Assembly (NCBI GenBank): GCA_017577575.1
Contig: PKRG01000017.1
Coordinates: 1 to 57,563 of the forward strand
Direction: 5' to 3'
Source: Acidimicrobiia bacterium
Lineage (GTDB): Bacteria; Actinomycetota; Acidimicrobiia; Spongiisociales; ZC4RG35
Length of the DNA: 57,563 bases
Part shown: piece after piece, positions 17,186 through 25,232 of the stretch
How positions within the stretch are numbered: position 1 is the stretch's first letter
How the letters are laid out: each line of letters opens with the position of its first letter
The notes under the pieces: model-generated
Seen by the model: the letters and a program-made list of their open reading frames with translations, nothing else
The model's database searches: none
Told to the model about the DNA's origin: nothing
Translations under genes and position numbers: made by a program

Positions 17186-17968
17186 TCAGCCGACTTCGAT
17201 CTCGACCGACTCGATGTACACGGTCTGGAGGGGGAGGCTCCTCTCGCGGGAGCCCGTCCGCGTCCCGGTGGGGACCGCGGCGATCGCTTCCAGCGTGTCC
17301 TCGCCGGCGACGACCCTTCCCAGGACGTTGAATTGGGGAGCGAGGACCCGGGCGTCTTCGCCGACGACGATGAAGAACTGGCTGCCGGTGGTGTTGCGGC
17401 CGTTGTTGGCCATCGCCACGATCCCCGGCTCGTACACGAAGTCGTCGCCGGGCCATTCGTCGGGGATGCGGTAGCCGGGCCCGCCGGTGCCGACGGCCTG
17501 GGGGTCACCGCCTTGGATCACGAAGTCGGGGACGATGCGGTGGAACACGGTGCCGTCGTAGAAGCCCTGGCGGGCGAGGAACACGAACGACTGGACCGTC
17601 TCCGGGTAGTTGGCGGGGTCGAGCTCGATGACGATGTCGCCGCACGACGTGGAGATGGTGGCAATGACGACGGCGTCGGCGGTGATGTCGGGCTGGGGCT
17701 CGTAGCCGGAGAAGGCCATGAGCCTCTCCTCGGGCGGGGCCTCGGCGCCGCAGGCCGTCTCCTGGCTGCGGTAGGCGACGTAGGTGGAGGGGAGGGAGTC
17801 GTCGCCTCGGGTGAGCAGGTTGACGACGACGAAGGCGGCGACCACGAGGGCGCCCATCCCCAGGGCGAATCCGAGGCGGCGCAGCAGCTCCCGCCGCGTC
17901 TGGGCCTTGCGTTGCTCTTCGCGGCGCTGCGCCCGCTGCTCCTTGCGCCGCCGTCTTCTGTCGGTCAT
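17186..17968 (-). CDS. Membrane-anchored cyclophilin-type peptidyl-prolyl isomerase
   Basis: Prolyl isomerase (260 residues) held in the membrane by a single helix (about 30-50) after a very basic N-terminal tail (RRRRRKEQRAQRREEQRK). The extracytoplasmic cyclophilin domain covers about 95-260 and keeps the catalytic set FHRIVPDFVIQGGDP and GSQFFIV. The active Arg is therefore present. It likely assists folding of secreted proteins. It is the first gene of a minus-strand run with the PHP phosphoesterase and murJ. Confidence 0.92.
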   Translation of the reverse strand: MTDRRRRRKEQRAQRREEQRKAQTRRELLRRLGFALGMGALVVAAFVVVNLLTRGDDSLPSTYVAYRSQETACGAEAPPEERLMAFSGYEPQPDITADAVVIATISTSCGDIVIELDPANYPETVQSFVFLARQGFYDGTVFHRIVPDFVIQGGDPQAVGTGGPGYRIPDEWPGDDFVYEPGIVAMANNGRNTTGSQFFIVVGEDARVLAPQFNVLGRVVAGEDTLEAIAAVPTGTRTGSRERSLPLQTVYIESVEIEVG

Positions 17969-18040
17969 GGGGCCACGAGGTTAACGGTCCCGGTTCGCGG
18001 CCCGGACTGGGGCGCGCTCTGCGCTGCCGCCGGGAACGCC

Positions 18041-18046
18041 TAACGT
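18041..18046 (+). promoter_or_regulatory. -10 element of lysC
   Basis: TAACGT ends eleven bases before the lysC ATG in the 88-base divergent gap between the cyclophilin gene and lysC. Transcription would begin within a few bases of the start codon. No Shine-Dalgarno sequence is evident. Confidence 0.45.
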
Positions 18047-18056
18047 TTCTGCGGAA

Positions 18057-19277
18057 ATGTCCATCGTGGTCCAGAAGTACGGCGGGACTTCGGTCGCCGA
18101 CCCGGAGCGGATCAGCCGGGTGGCCGACCGCATCGTCGCCACCCGCCGGGCCGGCAACGACGTCGTGGTGGTGGTGTCCGCCATGGGCCACACCACCGAC
18201 GAGCTCATCGAACTGGCGCACGCCGTGAACCCCGACCCGCCGGGACGGGAGATGGACATGCTGCTGACGGCGGGGGAGCGGATCTCGATGGCGCTGATGG
18301 CGATGGCGATCCAGGCCCGCGGGGTGGAGGCGGTCAGCTTCACCGGGTCGCAGGCCGGGATCCTCACCGACGCCTCCCATGGGTCGGCGAAGATCCAGGA
18401 GATCCGCGGCACCCGGGTGACCGACGCCCTCCAGGCGGGGAAGGTGGTCATCGTCGCCGGGTTCCAGGGTGTCGATCCGCAAGGCAAGGAGGTCACCACT
18501 CTGGGACGGGGCGGGAGCGACGCCACCGCCGTCGCCCTCGCTGCGGCCCTGAAAGCGTCGGTGTGCGAGATCTACACCGACGTCGACGGCGTGTTCACCG
18601 CCGACCCCCGCATCGTGGGGAACGCCCGCAAGCTCGACGAGATCTCGTTCGAGGAGATGCTGGAGCTGGCCGCTTCGGGTGCGGGCGTCCTCATGTCGAG
18701 GTCGGTCGAGTTCGGGCGCCGGTTCAACATACCGATCCACGTCAGGTCGTCCTTCAACGACAATCCGGGCACCTGGGTCAAGGAGCAAACCATGGAGCAG
18801 GCCATCATCTCGGGCGTCGCTCACGACCGGTCGGAGGCAAAGGTCACGGTCCGCCACGTCCCCGACCGGCCCGGAGTCGCCGCCTCCCTCTTCACCCCGC
18901 TCGCCGAAGCCGACATCGACGTCGACATGATCGTCCAGAACGTGTCGAGCGACGGCCACACCGACATCTCCTTCACCGTCGCCAAGGACGCCGCCGACCG
19001 CGCCCGCGCCATCGCCGAGAAAGTCGCCGCCGAGCTCGAAGCGGGCGAAGTCGACGTCGACGAGGGCATCGCCAAGGTGTCGTTGGTCGGCGCGGGCATG
19101 AAGTCCCACCCGGGCGTGGCCGCCAAGGTGTTCCAGGCGCTGGCCGCGGCCGGCATCAACGTGGAGATGATCTCCACCTCCACCATCCGCATCTCTTGTG
19201 TGATCCGGGAGGACCGGGTGGAAGAAGCCGTGCGCGTCCTCCACGACGCCTTCGAGTTGGGGGAGGTCCCCGCATGA
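18057..19277 (+). CDS. lysC: Aspartate kinase
   Basis: First enzyme of the aspartate pathway to lysine, threonine, methionine and diaminopimelate: it phosphorylates aspartate. The 406-residue protein has KYGGTSVAD at 7-15, the LLTAGERISMAL segment and GRGGSDATAVALA in the kinase domain. Two ACT domains follow (about 265-406), where lysine and threonine normally feed back. An internal beta-subunit start, known from other actinobacteria, may exist near the ACT region. The asd gene begins inside its stop codon (ATGA). Confidence 0.97.
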   Translation: MSIVVQKYGGTSVADPERISRVADRIVATRRAGNDVVVVVSAMGHTTDELIELAHAVNPDPPGREMDMLLTAGERISMALMAMAIQARGVEAVSFTGSQAGILTDASHGSAKIQEIRGTRVTDALQAGKVVIVAGFQGVDPQGKEVTTLGRGGSDATAVALAAALKASVCEIYTDVDGVFTADPRIVGNARKLDEISFEEMLELAASGAGVLMSRSVEFGRRFNIPIHVRSSFNDNPGTWVKEQTMEQAIISGVAHDRSEAKVTVRHVPDRPGVAASLFTPLAEADIDVDMIVQNVSSDGHTDISFTVAKDAADRARAIAEKVAAELEAGEVDVDEGIAKVSLVGAGMKSHPGVAAKVFQALAAAGINVEMISTSTIRISCVIREDRVEEAVRVLHDAFELGEVPA

Positions 19278-20278
19278 CCAACGTGGCCATCGTCGGTGCC
19301 ACCGGTGTGGTGGGCCGCACCATGCTCTCCATCCTGGAGGAGCGGAACTTCCCGGTGAGCGAGCTGCGCCTGATCGCCTCGAGCCGTTCCGCCGGTACGA
19401 AGATCGAAACCCGTTGGGGCGAGGTCGAGGTGGAGGACCTCGACAACGTCGACCCGGCGGGTATCGACGTCGCCCTGTTCTCGGCCGGCGCCGACCGGTC
19501 GCGGGCCCACGCCCGGCGCTTCGTCGAGGCCGGGGCGGTGGTGATCGACAACTCCTCGGCGTTCCGCCAGGACCCCGACATCCCGCTCGTGGTCGCCGGG
19601 GTCAACGACCACCATCTGGCTTCGCACCAGGGGATCATCTCCAACCCCAACTGCACGACCATGGCCCTGATGGTCGCCGCCGGCCCTCTCCATCGGGCCG
19701 CCGGGCTGCGGTCGATCGTCGCCAGCTCCTACCAGGCGGTCTCCGGCTCCGGCGCCAGGGGCATAGACGAGATGCTCCGCCAGACCCGGGCGCTGATCGC
19801 CGATCCGGACGCCCTCCGCACCGGTCAGTGGCAGGATCCGGGCTCGGAGGTGTATGTCCGGCCGATCGCCTTCAACGCCCTGCCGTACGCCGGAAAGGAG
19901 ACCGAGCTCGGCTACACCGACGAGGAGTGGAAGCTCGTCAACGAGAGCCGCAAGATCCTCGACGCTCCCGACCTCGACGTGGAGCCGACCTGCGTGCGGG
20001 TCCCGGCGGTCGCCGGCCACGGCATCGCCGCCACTCTTCGTTTCCAGCGCCCGATGACCCTCGACGAGGCGCTGGAGATCCTGGCCGACGCCCCGGGCGG
20101 GGAGCTGTGGACGGGGACGGTGCCCACCGCCCTCGACGCCGCCGGCCGCGACGAGGTCCTGATCGGACGGGTCCGTCCCACTCTCGGCGAGCCCGGGGGC
20201 ATCAACCTGTGGGTGGTGGGCGACAACCTCCGCAAGGGCGCCGCCCTCAACACGGTGGAGATCGCAGAAAGACTCTGA
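19274..20278 (+). CDS. asd: Aspartate-semialdehyde dehydrogenase
   Basis: Reduces aspartyl phosphate to aspartate semialdehyde with NADPH, the second step after LysC. The 334-residue protein has the NADP-binding GATGVVGRTML (about 8-18) and the catalytic cysteine C127 in SNPNCTTMAL. The SYQAVSGSGARGI stretch and ELGYTDEEWKLVNE are typical. It forms a two-gene operon with lysC through a four-base overlap, and a perfect ten-base-pair hairpin lies just downstream. Confidence 0.97.
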   Translation: MTNVAIVGATGVVGRTMLSILEERNFPVSELRLIASSRSAGTKIETRWGEVEVEDLDNVDPAGIDVALFSAGADRSRAHARRFVEAGAVVIDNSSAFRQDPDIPLVVAGVNDHHLASHQGIISNPNCTTMALMVAAGPLHRAAGLRSIVASSYQAVSGSGARGIDEMLRQTRALIADPDALRTGQWQDPGSEVYVRPIAFNALPYAGKETELGYTDEEWKLVNESRKILDAPDLDVEPTCVRVPAVAGHGIAATLRFQRPMTLDEALEILADAPGGELWTGTVPTALDAAGRDEVLIGRVRPTLGEPGGINLWVVGDNLRKGAALNTVEIAERL

Positions 20279-20294
20279 GTCCTGGCACGGAAGA

Positions 20295-20321
20295 GAGCCG
20301 GACGATGCGACCGTCCGGCTC
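20295..20321 (+). terminator. Hairpin terminator after lysC-asd
   Basis: A perfect 10-base-pair inverted repeat, GAGCCGGACG and CGTCCGGCTC, encloses a 7-base loop and begins 17 bases after the asd stop. It lacks a T-tract, as GC-rich actinobacterial terminators often do. The rest of the 310-base gap up to 20588 holds one DosR-like box near its right end and no recognisable gene. Confidence 0.7.
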
Positions 20322-20513
20322 CCTCCGGCCGAATCCGACAGGCCCGTTCCTCGGAGCGTCACCCGTCGCCAACTGTCGCACGACAGGTGCGCGATCCGCC
20401 ATCACGGCGGCTTGGCCTCGTTTCGGCCCGCGATCTCGAGATTTCCGCACATCCCCGGATCGCTCGGTCGCTTCGACCGTGCCGTCATCGTGCCGCGGCG
20501 GAGCCGCATCGGG

Positions 20514-20531
20514 TAGGGTCGAAAGTCCCCG
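20514..20531 (+). promoter_or_regulatory. DosR-like operator box 1 (upstream of PNPOx gene)
   Basis: GGGTC-GAAA-GTCCC at 20516-20529 is an inverted repeat with one mismatch, spaced as in the mycobacterial DosR box (GGGAC-TWWA-GTCCC). It is 60 bases before the first flavoprotein gene. Similar boxes precede other genes of the same stress island. Confidence 0.5.
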
Positions 20532-20588
20532 GCGCGGGTCGGTACCAAATCCTCTACCCGTCTCGCGCCCCGGCCCCCAGCCTGGACG

Positions 20589-21056
20589 GTGATGAGGTTC
20601 GAAGAGCCGCCCGCGGTGCGCCAACGTCGCTTCGACGAGTCGGGGATGGAGATCCTCGCCGAGAGCACCTGCGTGCGCATCCTCCACGACCAGTCCCTGG
20701 GGCGGGTGGGCTTCATCGACGACGACGGAGAGCCGCTGGTGCTTCCGGTCTCGTATCGGTTCCACCGACGGCGGGTCTACTTCTACTCCTCGGAGGGAGC
20801 CAAGCTGCGGGCCGCCACCCGTGGCGCCCGGGTGTGCTTCGAAGTCGACGGCTGGAACCCGGCGACCGGCGACGGCTGGAGCGTGCTGGTGAAGGGCGTC
20901 TGTCGTCCGGTCGAGGAGGAGGAGGTGGGCTTCGACCTGGATCTGAGGCCGTGGCTGCGGACAGCTCTCCGACCGATGAAGCTCGTCGAGATCGTTCCCG
21001 AGGAGATCAGCGGGCGGAGGCTTCCGAGCGGCCCGGTGGCGCCGGAGTGGGATTGA
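20589..21056 (+). CDS. PNPOx-like flavin-binding protein (copy 1)
   Basis: Protein of 155 residues (from GTG 20589; ATG 20592 is the alternative) of the pyridoxamine 5'-phosphate oxidase-like split-barrel fold. Such proteins bind FMN or F420 and reduce small molecules. The pattern LGRVGFIDDDGEPLVLPVSYRF (broken here by the FID loop) and the strand-rich VYFYSSEGAKLRAA fit the family. A hydrophilic tail of about 40 residues follows. A second copy starts about 15 bases downstream. In M. tuberculosis a PNPOx-like gene (Rv0080) lies beside the hibernation factor Rv0079 in the DosR regulon; here too both occur within 1.5 kb. Confidence 0.75.
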   Translation: MMRFEEPPAVRQRRFDESGMEILAESTCVRILHDQSLGRVGFIDDDGEPLVLPVSYRFHRRRVYFYSSEGAKLRAATRGARVCFEVDGWNPATGDGWSVLVKGVCRPVEEEEVGFDLDLRPWLRTALRPMKLVEIVPEEISGRRLPSGPVAPEWD

Positions 21057-21074
21057 CCGAAGGACCCTGTGATC

Positions 21075-21497
21075 ATGGAACCGATGAACCCTCCAACCGA
21101 CCATCGCGGCCTCGAGGTCCTCAGCCCCGAAGAATGTGATCGGCTCCTCGAGACCACCCCGATCGGCCGGGTCGCCTTCGTCCACGCCGGCGAGCCCCAG
21201 ATCCTCCCGGTGAACTACCGCTACGTCGAAGGGTCGATCGTGATCCGCACCACGGTCGGCTCGAAGCTGGACGTAGCCGAGATGGAAGGCAGGTTCGCTT
21301 TCGAGATCGACGACTGGGACCCGGCCACCCGGACCGGCTGGAGCGTCCTCGGTCACGGCATCGCCACGGTCGTCACCGACGAAGAAGAGGTCGCCCGCCT
21401 CGAAGCCCTGGGACTGCATCCCTGGGCGGAGGAGACGACGGGCGACCTCTGGATCCGGATAATCCTCGACGACGTGACCGGCCGCCGGATCTCCTGA
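21075..21497 (+). CDS. PNPOx-like flavin-binding protein (copy 2)
   Basis: Protein of 140 residues of the same split-barrel family as the gene before it. The two share the order LxxxECDRLL, IGRVAFVHAGEPQILPVNYR, and DDWDPATRTGWSVL, so they are probably an old duplication; copy 2 is shorter. AAGGA at 21060-21064 serves as ribosome-binding site for this ATG or for the GTG at 21069. The stop lies one base from the stop of convergent hpf. The cofactor (FMN or F420) cannot be decided from sequence. Confidence 0.75.
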   Translation: MEPMNPPTDHRGLEVLSPEECDRLLETTPIGRVAFVHAGEPQILPVNYRYVEGSIVIRTTVGSKLDVAEMEGRFAFEIDDWDPATRTGWSVLGHGIATVVTDEEEVARLEALGLHPWAEETTGDLWIRIILDDVTGRRIS

Positions 21498-21498
21498 C

Positions 21499-22305
21499 CT
21501 ACTCGGCGGTGATCAACCCGTAGTGGCCGTCGTATCGGCGGTACACCACGGCGCCCCGTCCCGACTCGGCGTCCTCGAACAGGAGGTAGCGGAGCCCGAG
21601 GGTGTCCATCTGCTCGATGGCTTCCTGTGGGGTCAGCCGCGCCGGCCTTGCTTCCGAGACGACGATCTCGAAGGCGCTCGGTGCCGGGTCCGGGTGCCTG
21701 TCACCGATCCGCATCAACAGGTACGAGCCGTCGTCCTGGCGGGCGACGAGGGCATCGCTGTCGCTGGTGACGTCCTGGAACAGGTAGAAGTCGTGGTCCA
21801 GCTGTTCCATGTCGAAGATCGCCTCGTCCGGGGTGATCGGATCGAGGGCATACGTCTTGCGACGCACGATCTCCCGTTCCTCCGGGGGCCGGTCGTAGAA
21901 GGCGGGCCGCGGCACCGTTCGGGTGCCGTGCCGCCATTGGCCCGGCTCCGGTGCCTCCGGGCGATGCCGGCGGAACTTGCGGCGTTCGGCCCGGTGGTCG
22001 AGCTGGTCCACGAGGCGGTCCTTGAGGCGGTCGATCGCCTCCGACATCGTCTCGGCCGCCACGTGGGCGCGGACCAGGTCGCCGTGGACGTCGACGAGCA
22101 CCTGGGCGGTCGCCCGAAGCGGCCGGCCGACCTCGGCCAGCCCCAGTTTCACCCGGACCAGATGGACCGGCTCGTCCAGCTTCTGGACGACGGGGAGCAG
22201 CCGGTGCCAGACGTACTCCACGTCGGCGTCCAGCACGTCGCCGTCGGTGATCAGCTGGGTGGGGAAATCGAGTTCGGTCGCAGCGGGCGTGGCCCTATCG
22301 TTCAC
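21499..22305 (-). CDS. hpf: Long-form ribosome hibernation promoting factor with two C-terminal domains
   Basis: Protein of 268 residues that should bind the 30S subunit and shut down ribosomes in dormancy. The N-terminal S30AE/HPF domain (about 20-115) is followed by two copies of the C-terminal dimerisation module: PITPDEAIFDMEQLDHDFYLF (about 157-177) and LTPQEAIEQMDTLGLRYLLF (about 225-244). Common long HPF has one such module; the mycobacterial DosR-controlled factor RafH (Rv0079) is also reported to be elongated. It is the last gene of the minus-strand unit usp, CBS-BON, usp, hpf. Confidence 0.88.
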   Translation of the reverse strand: MNDRATPAATELDFPTQLITDGDVLDADVEYVWHRLLPVVQKLDEPVHLVRVKLGLAEVGRPLRATAQVLVDVHGDLVRAHVAAETMSEAIDRLKDRLVDQLDHRAERRKFRRHRPEAPEPGQWRHGTRTVPRPAFYDRPPEEREIVRRKTYALDPITPDEAIFDMEQLDHDFYLFQDVTSDSDALVARQDDGSYLLMRIGDRHPDPAPSAFEIVVSEARPARLTPQEAIEQMDTLGLRYLLFEDAESGRGAVVYRRYDGHYGLITAE

Positions 22306-22335
22306 AGGACCTCCTCTCTACAGGTCGGTCGGCGG

Positions 22336-22767
22336 TCAGGAGTTCTGCCCTGAGGTCTTCACCACGAGCACGTCGCAGTGGGCGTCGTGGATGACCGCTT
22401 GGCTGGTCGAGCCGAGCACCAGGGAAGCGAATCCGCCCCGGCCGCGGGTGCCGATGACGATCATCTCGGCGTCGCTCTGCTCGGCGTACTCGACGATGGC
22501 GGTCGCCGGGTATCCACGGAGCTCGACGCGGCGGATGGAATCGTCGGTGAGCAGATCCTCGAGTTGGTTCCACACCAGCTCGTGCTCCGCCTTCTCCATC
22601 TCCTCGTCGTCGATGAGGTACATCCCCTGCATGGGGTACACGGTCGAAGGCGGCTGGAAGACGTGCACGACGTGCAGCTCGGCGTCGAGCTTCTGGGCCA
22701 TCTCGATCGCCCGTTCCACCACCCGGTGGGCGGCGGGCGAGGGGTCGACGGCTGCGACGATCGTCAT
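22336..22767 (-). CDS. Universal stress protein (UspA family, copy 1)
   Basis: Single-domain universal stress protein, 143 residues. The ATP-binding motif G-x2-G-x9-G-S is complete in GTRGRGGFASLVLGSTS near residues 110-126, so it is of the ATP-binding class. The start ATG (22765-22767) lies 14 bases after the stop of the CBS-BON gene, and hpf follows 30 bases on, forming a likely operon. In M. tuberculosis DosR-regulon Usp proteins such as Rv2623 bind ATP and slow growth. Confidence 0.9.
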   Translation of the reverse strand: MTIVAAVDPSPAAHRVVERAIEMAQKLDAELHVVHVFQPPSTVYPMQGMYLIDDEEMEKAEHELVWNQLEDLLTDDSIRRVELRGYPATAIVEYAEQSDAEMIVIGTRGRGGFASLVLGSTSQAVIHDAHCDVLVVKTSGQNS

Positions 22768-22781
22768 GGAGCGACTCCTTG

Positions 22782-23462
22782 TCACCAGTTGGGCCGGGGA
22801 GCGCCCGCGACCCAAGTGTCTTCGGCCGGTTTCGTGTCGTCGACGAGATAGCGCAGGTTGGCGTCGACCGCCAGCACCCCGTCGACCCGGCCCGCCAGCT
22901 CCTCGAGGAGCTGGACTTCGGTCTTCGCCTGCAGAGTGCCCTCCAACCGGACCCGTCCCTCTTCCACGGTGACGGTCACCCGGTCGGGGTCGATGGCGAG
23001 CACCTGGCCGATGACGCGATCACGTATCTCGCGTTCGATCTCCTCGTCGGGCCGGGTGAACACGTCGAGGATGTCCGCCCGGCTGACGATGCCGATCAGG
23101 CGGCCTTCCTCGTCGACCACCGGGAGGCGCTTGACGCGCTTGCGGCGCATCAGGCGAGCGGCGTCGACGTGGTTGGCGTCGGGCCCGATCGTGACCACGT
23201 CCCGGGTCATGACCTCACCCACCGTCTCCGCCTGCCGGCGGCGGTCACCGCGGTGGAAGAGCAGCTCGACGAGGCTGGCGCGGGCTCGGTCGGAGCTGCG
23301 CTCGACGAAGTCGGCCTCGCTGATCACACCCACGACCTTTCCATCGGACACGACCGGAAGACCGCTCACACCGTGGGTGGCCATCAGCTGGGCGGCTTCC
23401 TTGAGCGAGGTGCTCTCGTCGACGGAGACCACTTCGGTGGTCATGAGGTCCCGGACCTTCAT
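22782..23462 (-). CDS. CBS-pair protein with C-terminal BON domain
   Basis: Protein of 226 residues with two CBS repeats (about 1-60 and 85-140), each opening with a typical V.DLMT or VGEVMT motif, and a BON domain (about 145-215; VTVTVEEGRVRLEGTL). CBS pairs sense adenine nucleotides; BON domains bind membranes or phospholipids. It resembles the DosR-regulon protein Hrp1 (Rv2626c) but that protein lacks a BON domain. It is preceded by a 108-base gap containing a degenerate GGTAC-TTC-GTCCA box (23542-23554). Confidence 0.9.
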   Translation of the reverse strand: MKVRDLMTTEVVSVDESTSLKEAAQLMATHGVSGLPVVSDGKVVGVISEADFVERSSDRARASLVELLFHRGDRRRQAETVGEVMTRDVVTIGPDANHVDAARLMRRKRVKRLPVVDEEGRLIGIVSRADILDVFTRPDEEIEREIRDRVIGQVLAIDPDRVTVTVEEGRVRLEGTLQAKTEVQLLEELAGRVDGVLAVDANLRYLVDDTKPAEDTWVAGAPRPNW

Positions 23463-23570
23463 GTCTCGTCACTCCTTTCGTCGCTTCCAGCCTCATGCGG
23501 TAGGTCGCGACTCGCCAGGGCCTTTCCTCCCTTACCCCTCCGGTACTTCGTCCAAAGCTCGATTCCGAGG

Positions 23571-24026
23571 CTATCGCACGGTGACGACAGTGCACGGGGC
23601 GAGATGGGCCACTTTCTGGGAAGTGCTGCCGAGGAGCAGCGAACCGATGTTGCCGAGACCACGCGATCCGAGAACGATCATGTCGGCGTCGAGCTCCCGG
23701 GCGACCTCGACGATCCTGTTCGCCGGCTGGCCCACCTCCACCCGGGTGATGGCCGTGTGGATGTCGTGCTTCTCGACCCGGTGCACGGCCTCGTCGAGGA
23801 TCCGGCCGGCGGCGCTCATCATCAGGTCGTGCTGGGTGATATGCGCCTTCTCGAGGCGGGTGTACTCCTCGAGCCCATGCGGCACCGCGTAGATGCTGGG
23901 GTCCGGCACGACGTGGAGGAGCACGATCTCGGCGCCCCTGTGACCAGCCAGCTCGGCGGCGAACTCGACCGCCTTGTCGGAGTGCTCGGAGCCGTCGACC
24001 GCCACCAGGATCGTCGGTGACTTCAT
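23571..24026 (-). CDS. Universal stress protein (UspA family, copy 2)
   Basis: Universal stress protein of 151 residues. It starts PTILVAVDGSEHSDKAVEF and has the complete G-x2-G-x9-G-S ATP motif in GSRGLGNIGSLLLGSTS near residues 120-136. The start ATG (24024-24026) is about 80 bases from a GGGGAC-AAG-GTCCC box shared with the divergent gene at 24135. It differs enough from the other copy (GTRGRGGFAS against GSRGLGNIGS) that the duplication is not recent. Confidence 0.9.
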   Translation of the reverse strand: MKSPTILVAVDGSEHSDKAVEFAAELAGHRGAEIVLLHVVPDPSIYAVPHGLEEYTRLEKAHITQHDLMMSAAGRILDEAVHRVEKHDIHTAITRVEVGQPANRIVEVARELDADMIVLGSRGLGNIGSLLLGSTSQKVAHLAPCTVVTVR

Positions 24027-24096
24027 GCGACTCTCCTTTCCGATCGGAAGGGATTCCCCCTGGACTCTTCCCTATCCGAAGGCACCGGCTCCCCGA

Positions 24097-24114
24097 TAGG
24101 GGACAAGGTCCCAT
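24097..24114. promoter_or_regulatory. DosR-like operator box 2 (between usp and receiver-like gene)
   Basis: GGGGAC-AAG-GTCCC at 24099-24112, flanked by TA and AT, is an inverted repeat matching the GGGAC/GTCCC half-sites of the DosR box but with a three-base centre. It lies midway between the divergent usp and receiver-like genes, about 30 to 80 bases from their starts, so it could control both. Confidence 0.55.
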
Positions 24115-24134
24115 CCGGGAGTCAGGGCCAGGAG

Positions 24135-24563
24135 ATGACCTCCGCCCTGTGTCGTTCGGCCCTACCGGTCGAGCCCTCGAAAGCGGATGCTCGTCATGTG
24201 ATCGAAGCAGTCGTCGTCGCCAGCCGCGATGTCCGTGACGGCATCCGCAGGCTCCTCGAGTCCGACGGGGACATCCGCGTCGTCGCCATGGCGGACACCC
24301 TGCGGGGGAGCGGCTATCCGCGCGGCGACGTCATCGTGATCGGGCCGGGCGTGCGGCTGGGGCCGAGGGAGTGGGCGGAGCTGCTCGATCGGGGCTGGTC
24401 GCACGTGGTGCTGCTGGCTCCGTTGCCGGGGTGGAGGCGCTCCCCGGCTCCGGTGCTCCAGGTTCCGATCGAGCTGAGCGGGAGCCTCCTGCGGGGGGCG
24501 GTGCGGGAGTCGGTCACGACTCGGGACGCCCGGTGCCAGCCGGTGGGGTCAGAGGGCTTCTGA
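24135..24563 (+). CDS. Small receiver-like protein of unknown function
   Basis: Unrecognised protein of 142 residues (from ATG 24135) or about 121 (from GTG 24198, which gives VIEAVVVASRDVRDGIRRLL, the usual opening of a receiver domain). The strand-helix pattern continues with DVIVIGPGVRLGPREW and HVVLLAPLPG, as in CheY-fold proteins, but the acidic pair, phosphoacceptor Asp and Lys are not evident. It is divergent from usp copy 2 across a DosR-like box and its end overlaps the dosR-like gene by 15 bases. A role as a partner or antagonist of that regulator is speculation. Confidence 0.6.
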   Translation: MTSALCRSALPVEPSKADARHVIEAVVVASRDVRDGIRRLLESDGDIRVVAMADTLRGSGYPRGDVIVIGPGVRLGPREWAELLDRGWSHVVLLAPLPGWRRSPAPVLQVPIELSGSLLRGAVRESVTTRDARCQPVGSEGF

Positions 24564-25232
24564 CCAGTCGGAGGGAGGGAACACCGGTTCCTCGGCGGCG
24601 CGGAGTCGCACCAGGTGGGCGGCGGCAGCCGCTCGGTGGCGGACGCCCATCTTCGCCAGGAGGTTGGAGACGTAGTTCTTGATCGTCTTCTCCGCCAGGC
24701 ACAGCCTGTCGGCGATCTCCCGGTTGGTCAGCCCCTCGGCGATGAGCTCCAGGATGGAGATCTCCCGCGGCGTGAGCCGGGACAGTAGGGGATCCTCGGG
24801 CCTCTTCTGGGGGCCGTCGTCGAACGCCTTCTCGCCGGCGACCACCCGTCGTATCTCCTCGAGGAGCCGGAAGTCGTGGGCCCGCTTGAGGACGAAGCCG
24901 TCGGCTCCCTCGGCGCGGGCCCGCTCGAAGATCCTCGGGTCGGCGTACGCGGTGAGGATGAGGATCTTCGTGCGAGGCGAGATCGCCCGGATGGCGGCGC
25001 AGGCGTCGATCCCCGACCCGTCGGGCAGGTCGACGTCGAGGGTGACGACGTCGGGCTCTTCGAACGCCACCCGGCGGACGGCCTCGGAGACGGTGTCGGC
25101 CTCCCCCACCACCTCCATGTCGGGTTGGCCTTCTAGCACGGCGCGGAGCCCGTCCCTCACGAGCTGGTGGTCGTCGACCACCACGACCCGGATCGGAGCG
25201 TCGACCTGGGTGGCGGTGGCGGTGGCGGTCAT
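24549..25232 (-). CDS. dosR: DosR-like NarL/LuxR-family response regulator
   Basis: Two-domain response regulator of 227 residues. The receiver has the acid pair DD at 20-21, phosphoacceptor D66 in LDVDLPDGSG, T94 and K116. The LuxR-type helix-turn-helix (about 150-205) reads EGLTNREIADRLCLAEKTIK, then NYVSNLLAKMGVRHR, and is very close to mycobacterial DosR, including the Lys-Asn pair that contacts the GGGAC half-site. It is co-transcribed with a CBS-pair gene (ATGA overlap). No DosS/DosT kinase is adjacent, so it may be served from elsewhere or be an orphan. The name rests on the recognition helix and regulon content. Confidence 0.82.
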   Translation of the reverse strand: MTATATATQVDAPIRVVVVDDHQLVRDGLRAVLEGQPDMEVVGEADTVSEAVRRVAFEEPDVVTLDVDLPDGSGIDACAAIRAISPRTKILILTAYADPRIFERARAEGADGFVLKRAHDFRLLEEIRRVVAGEKAFDDGPQKRPEDPLLSRLTPREISILELIAEGLTNREIADRLCLAEKTIKNYVSNLLAKMGVRHRAAAAAHLVRLRAAEEPVFPPSDWSEAL

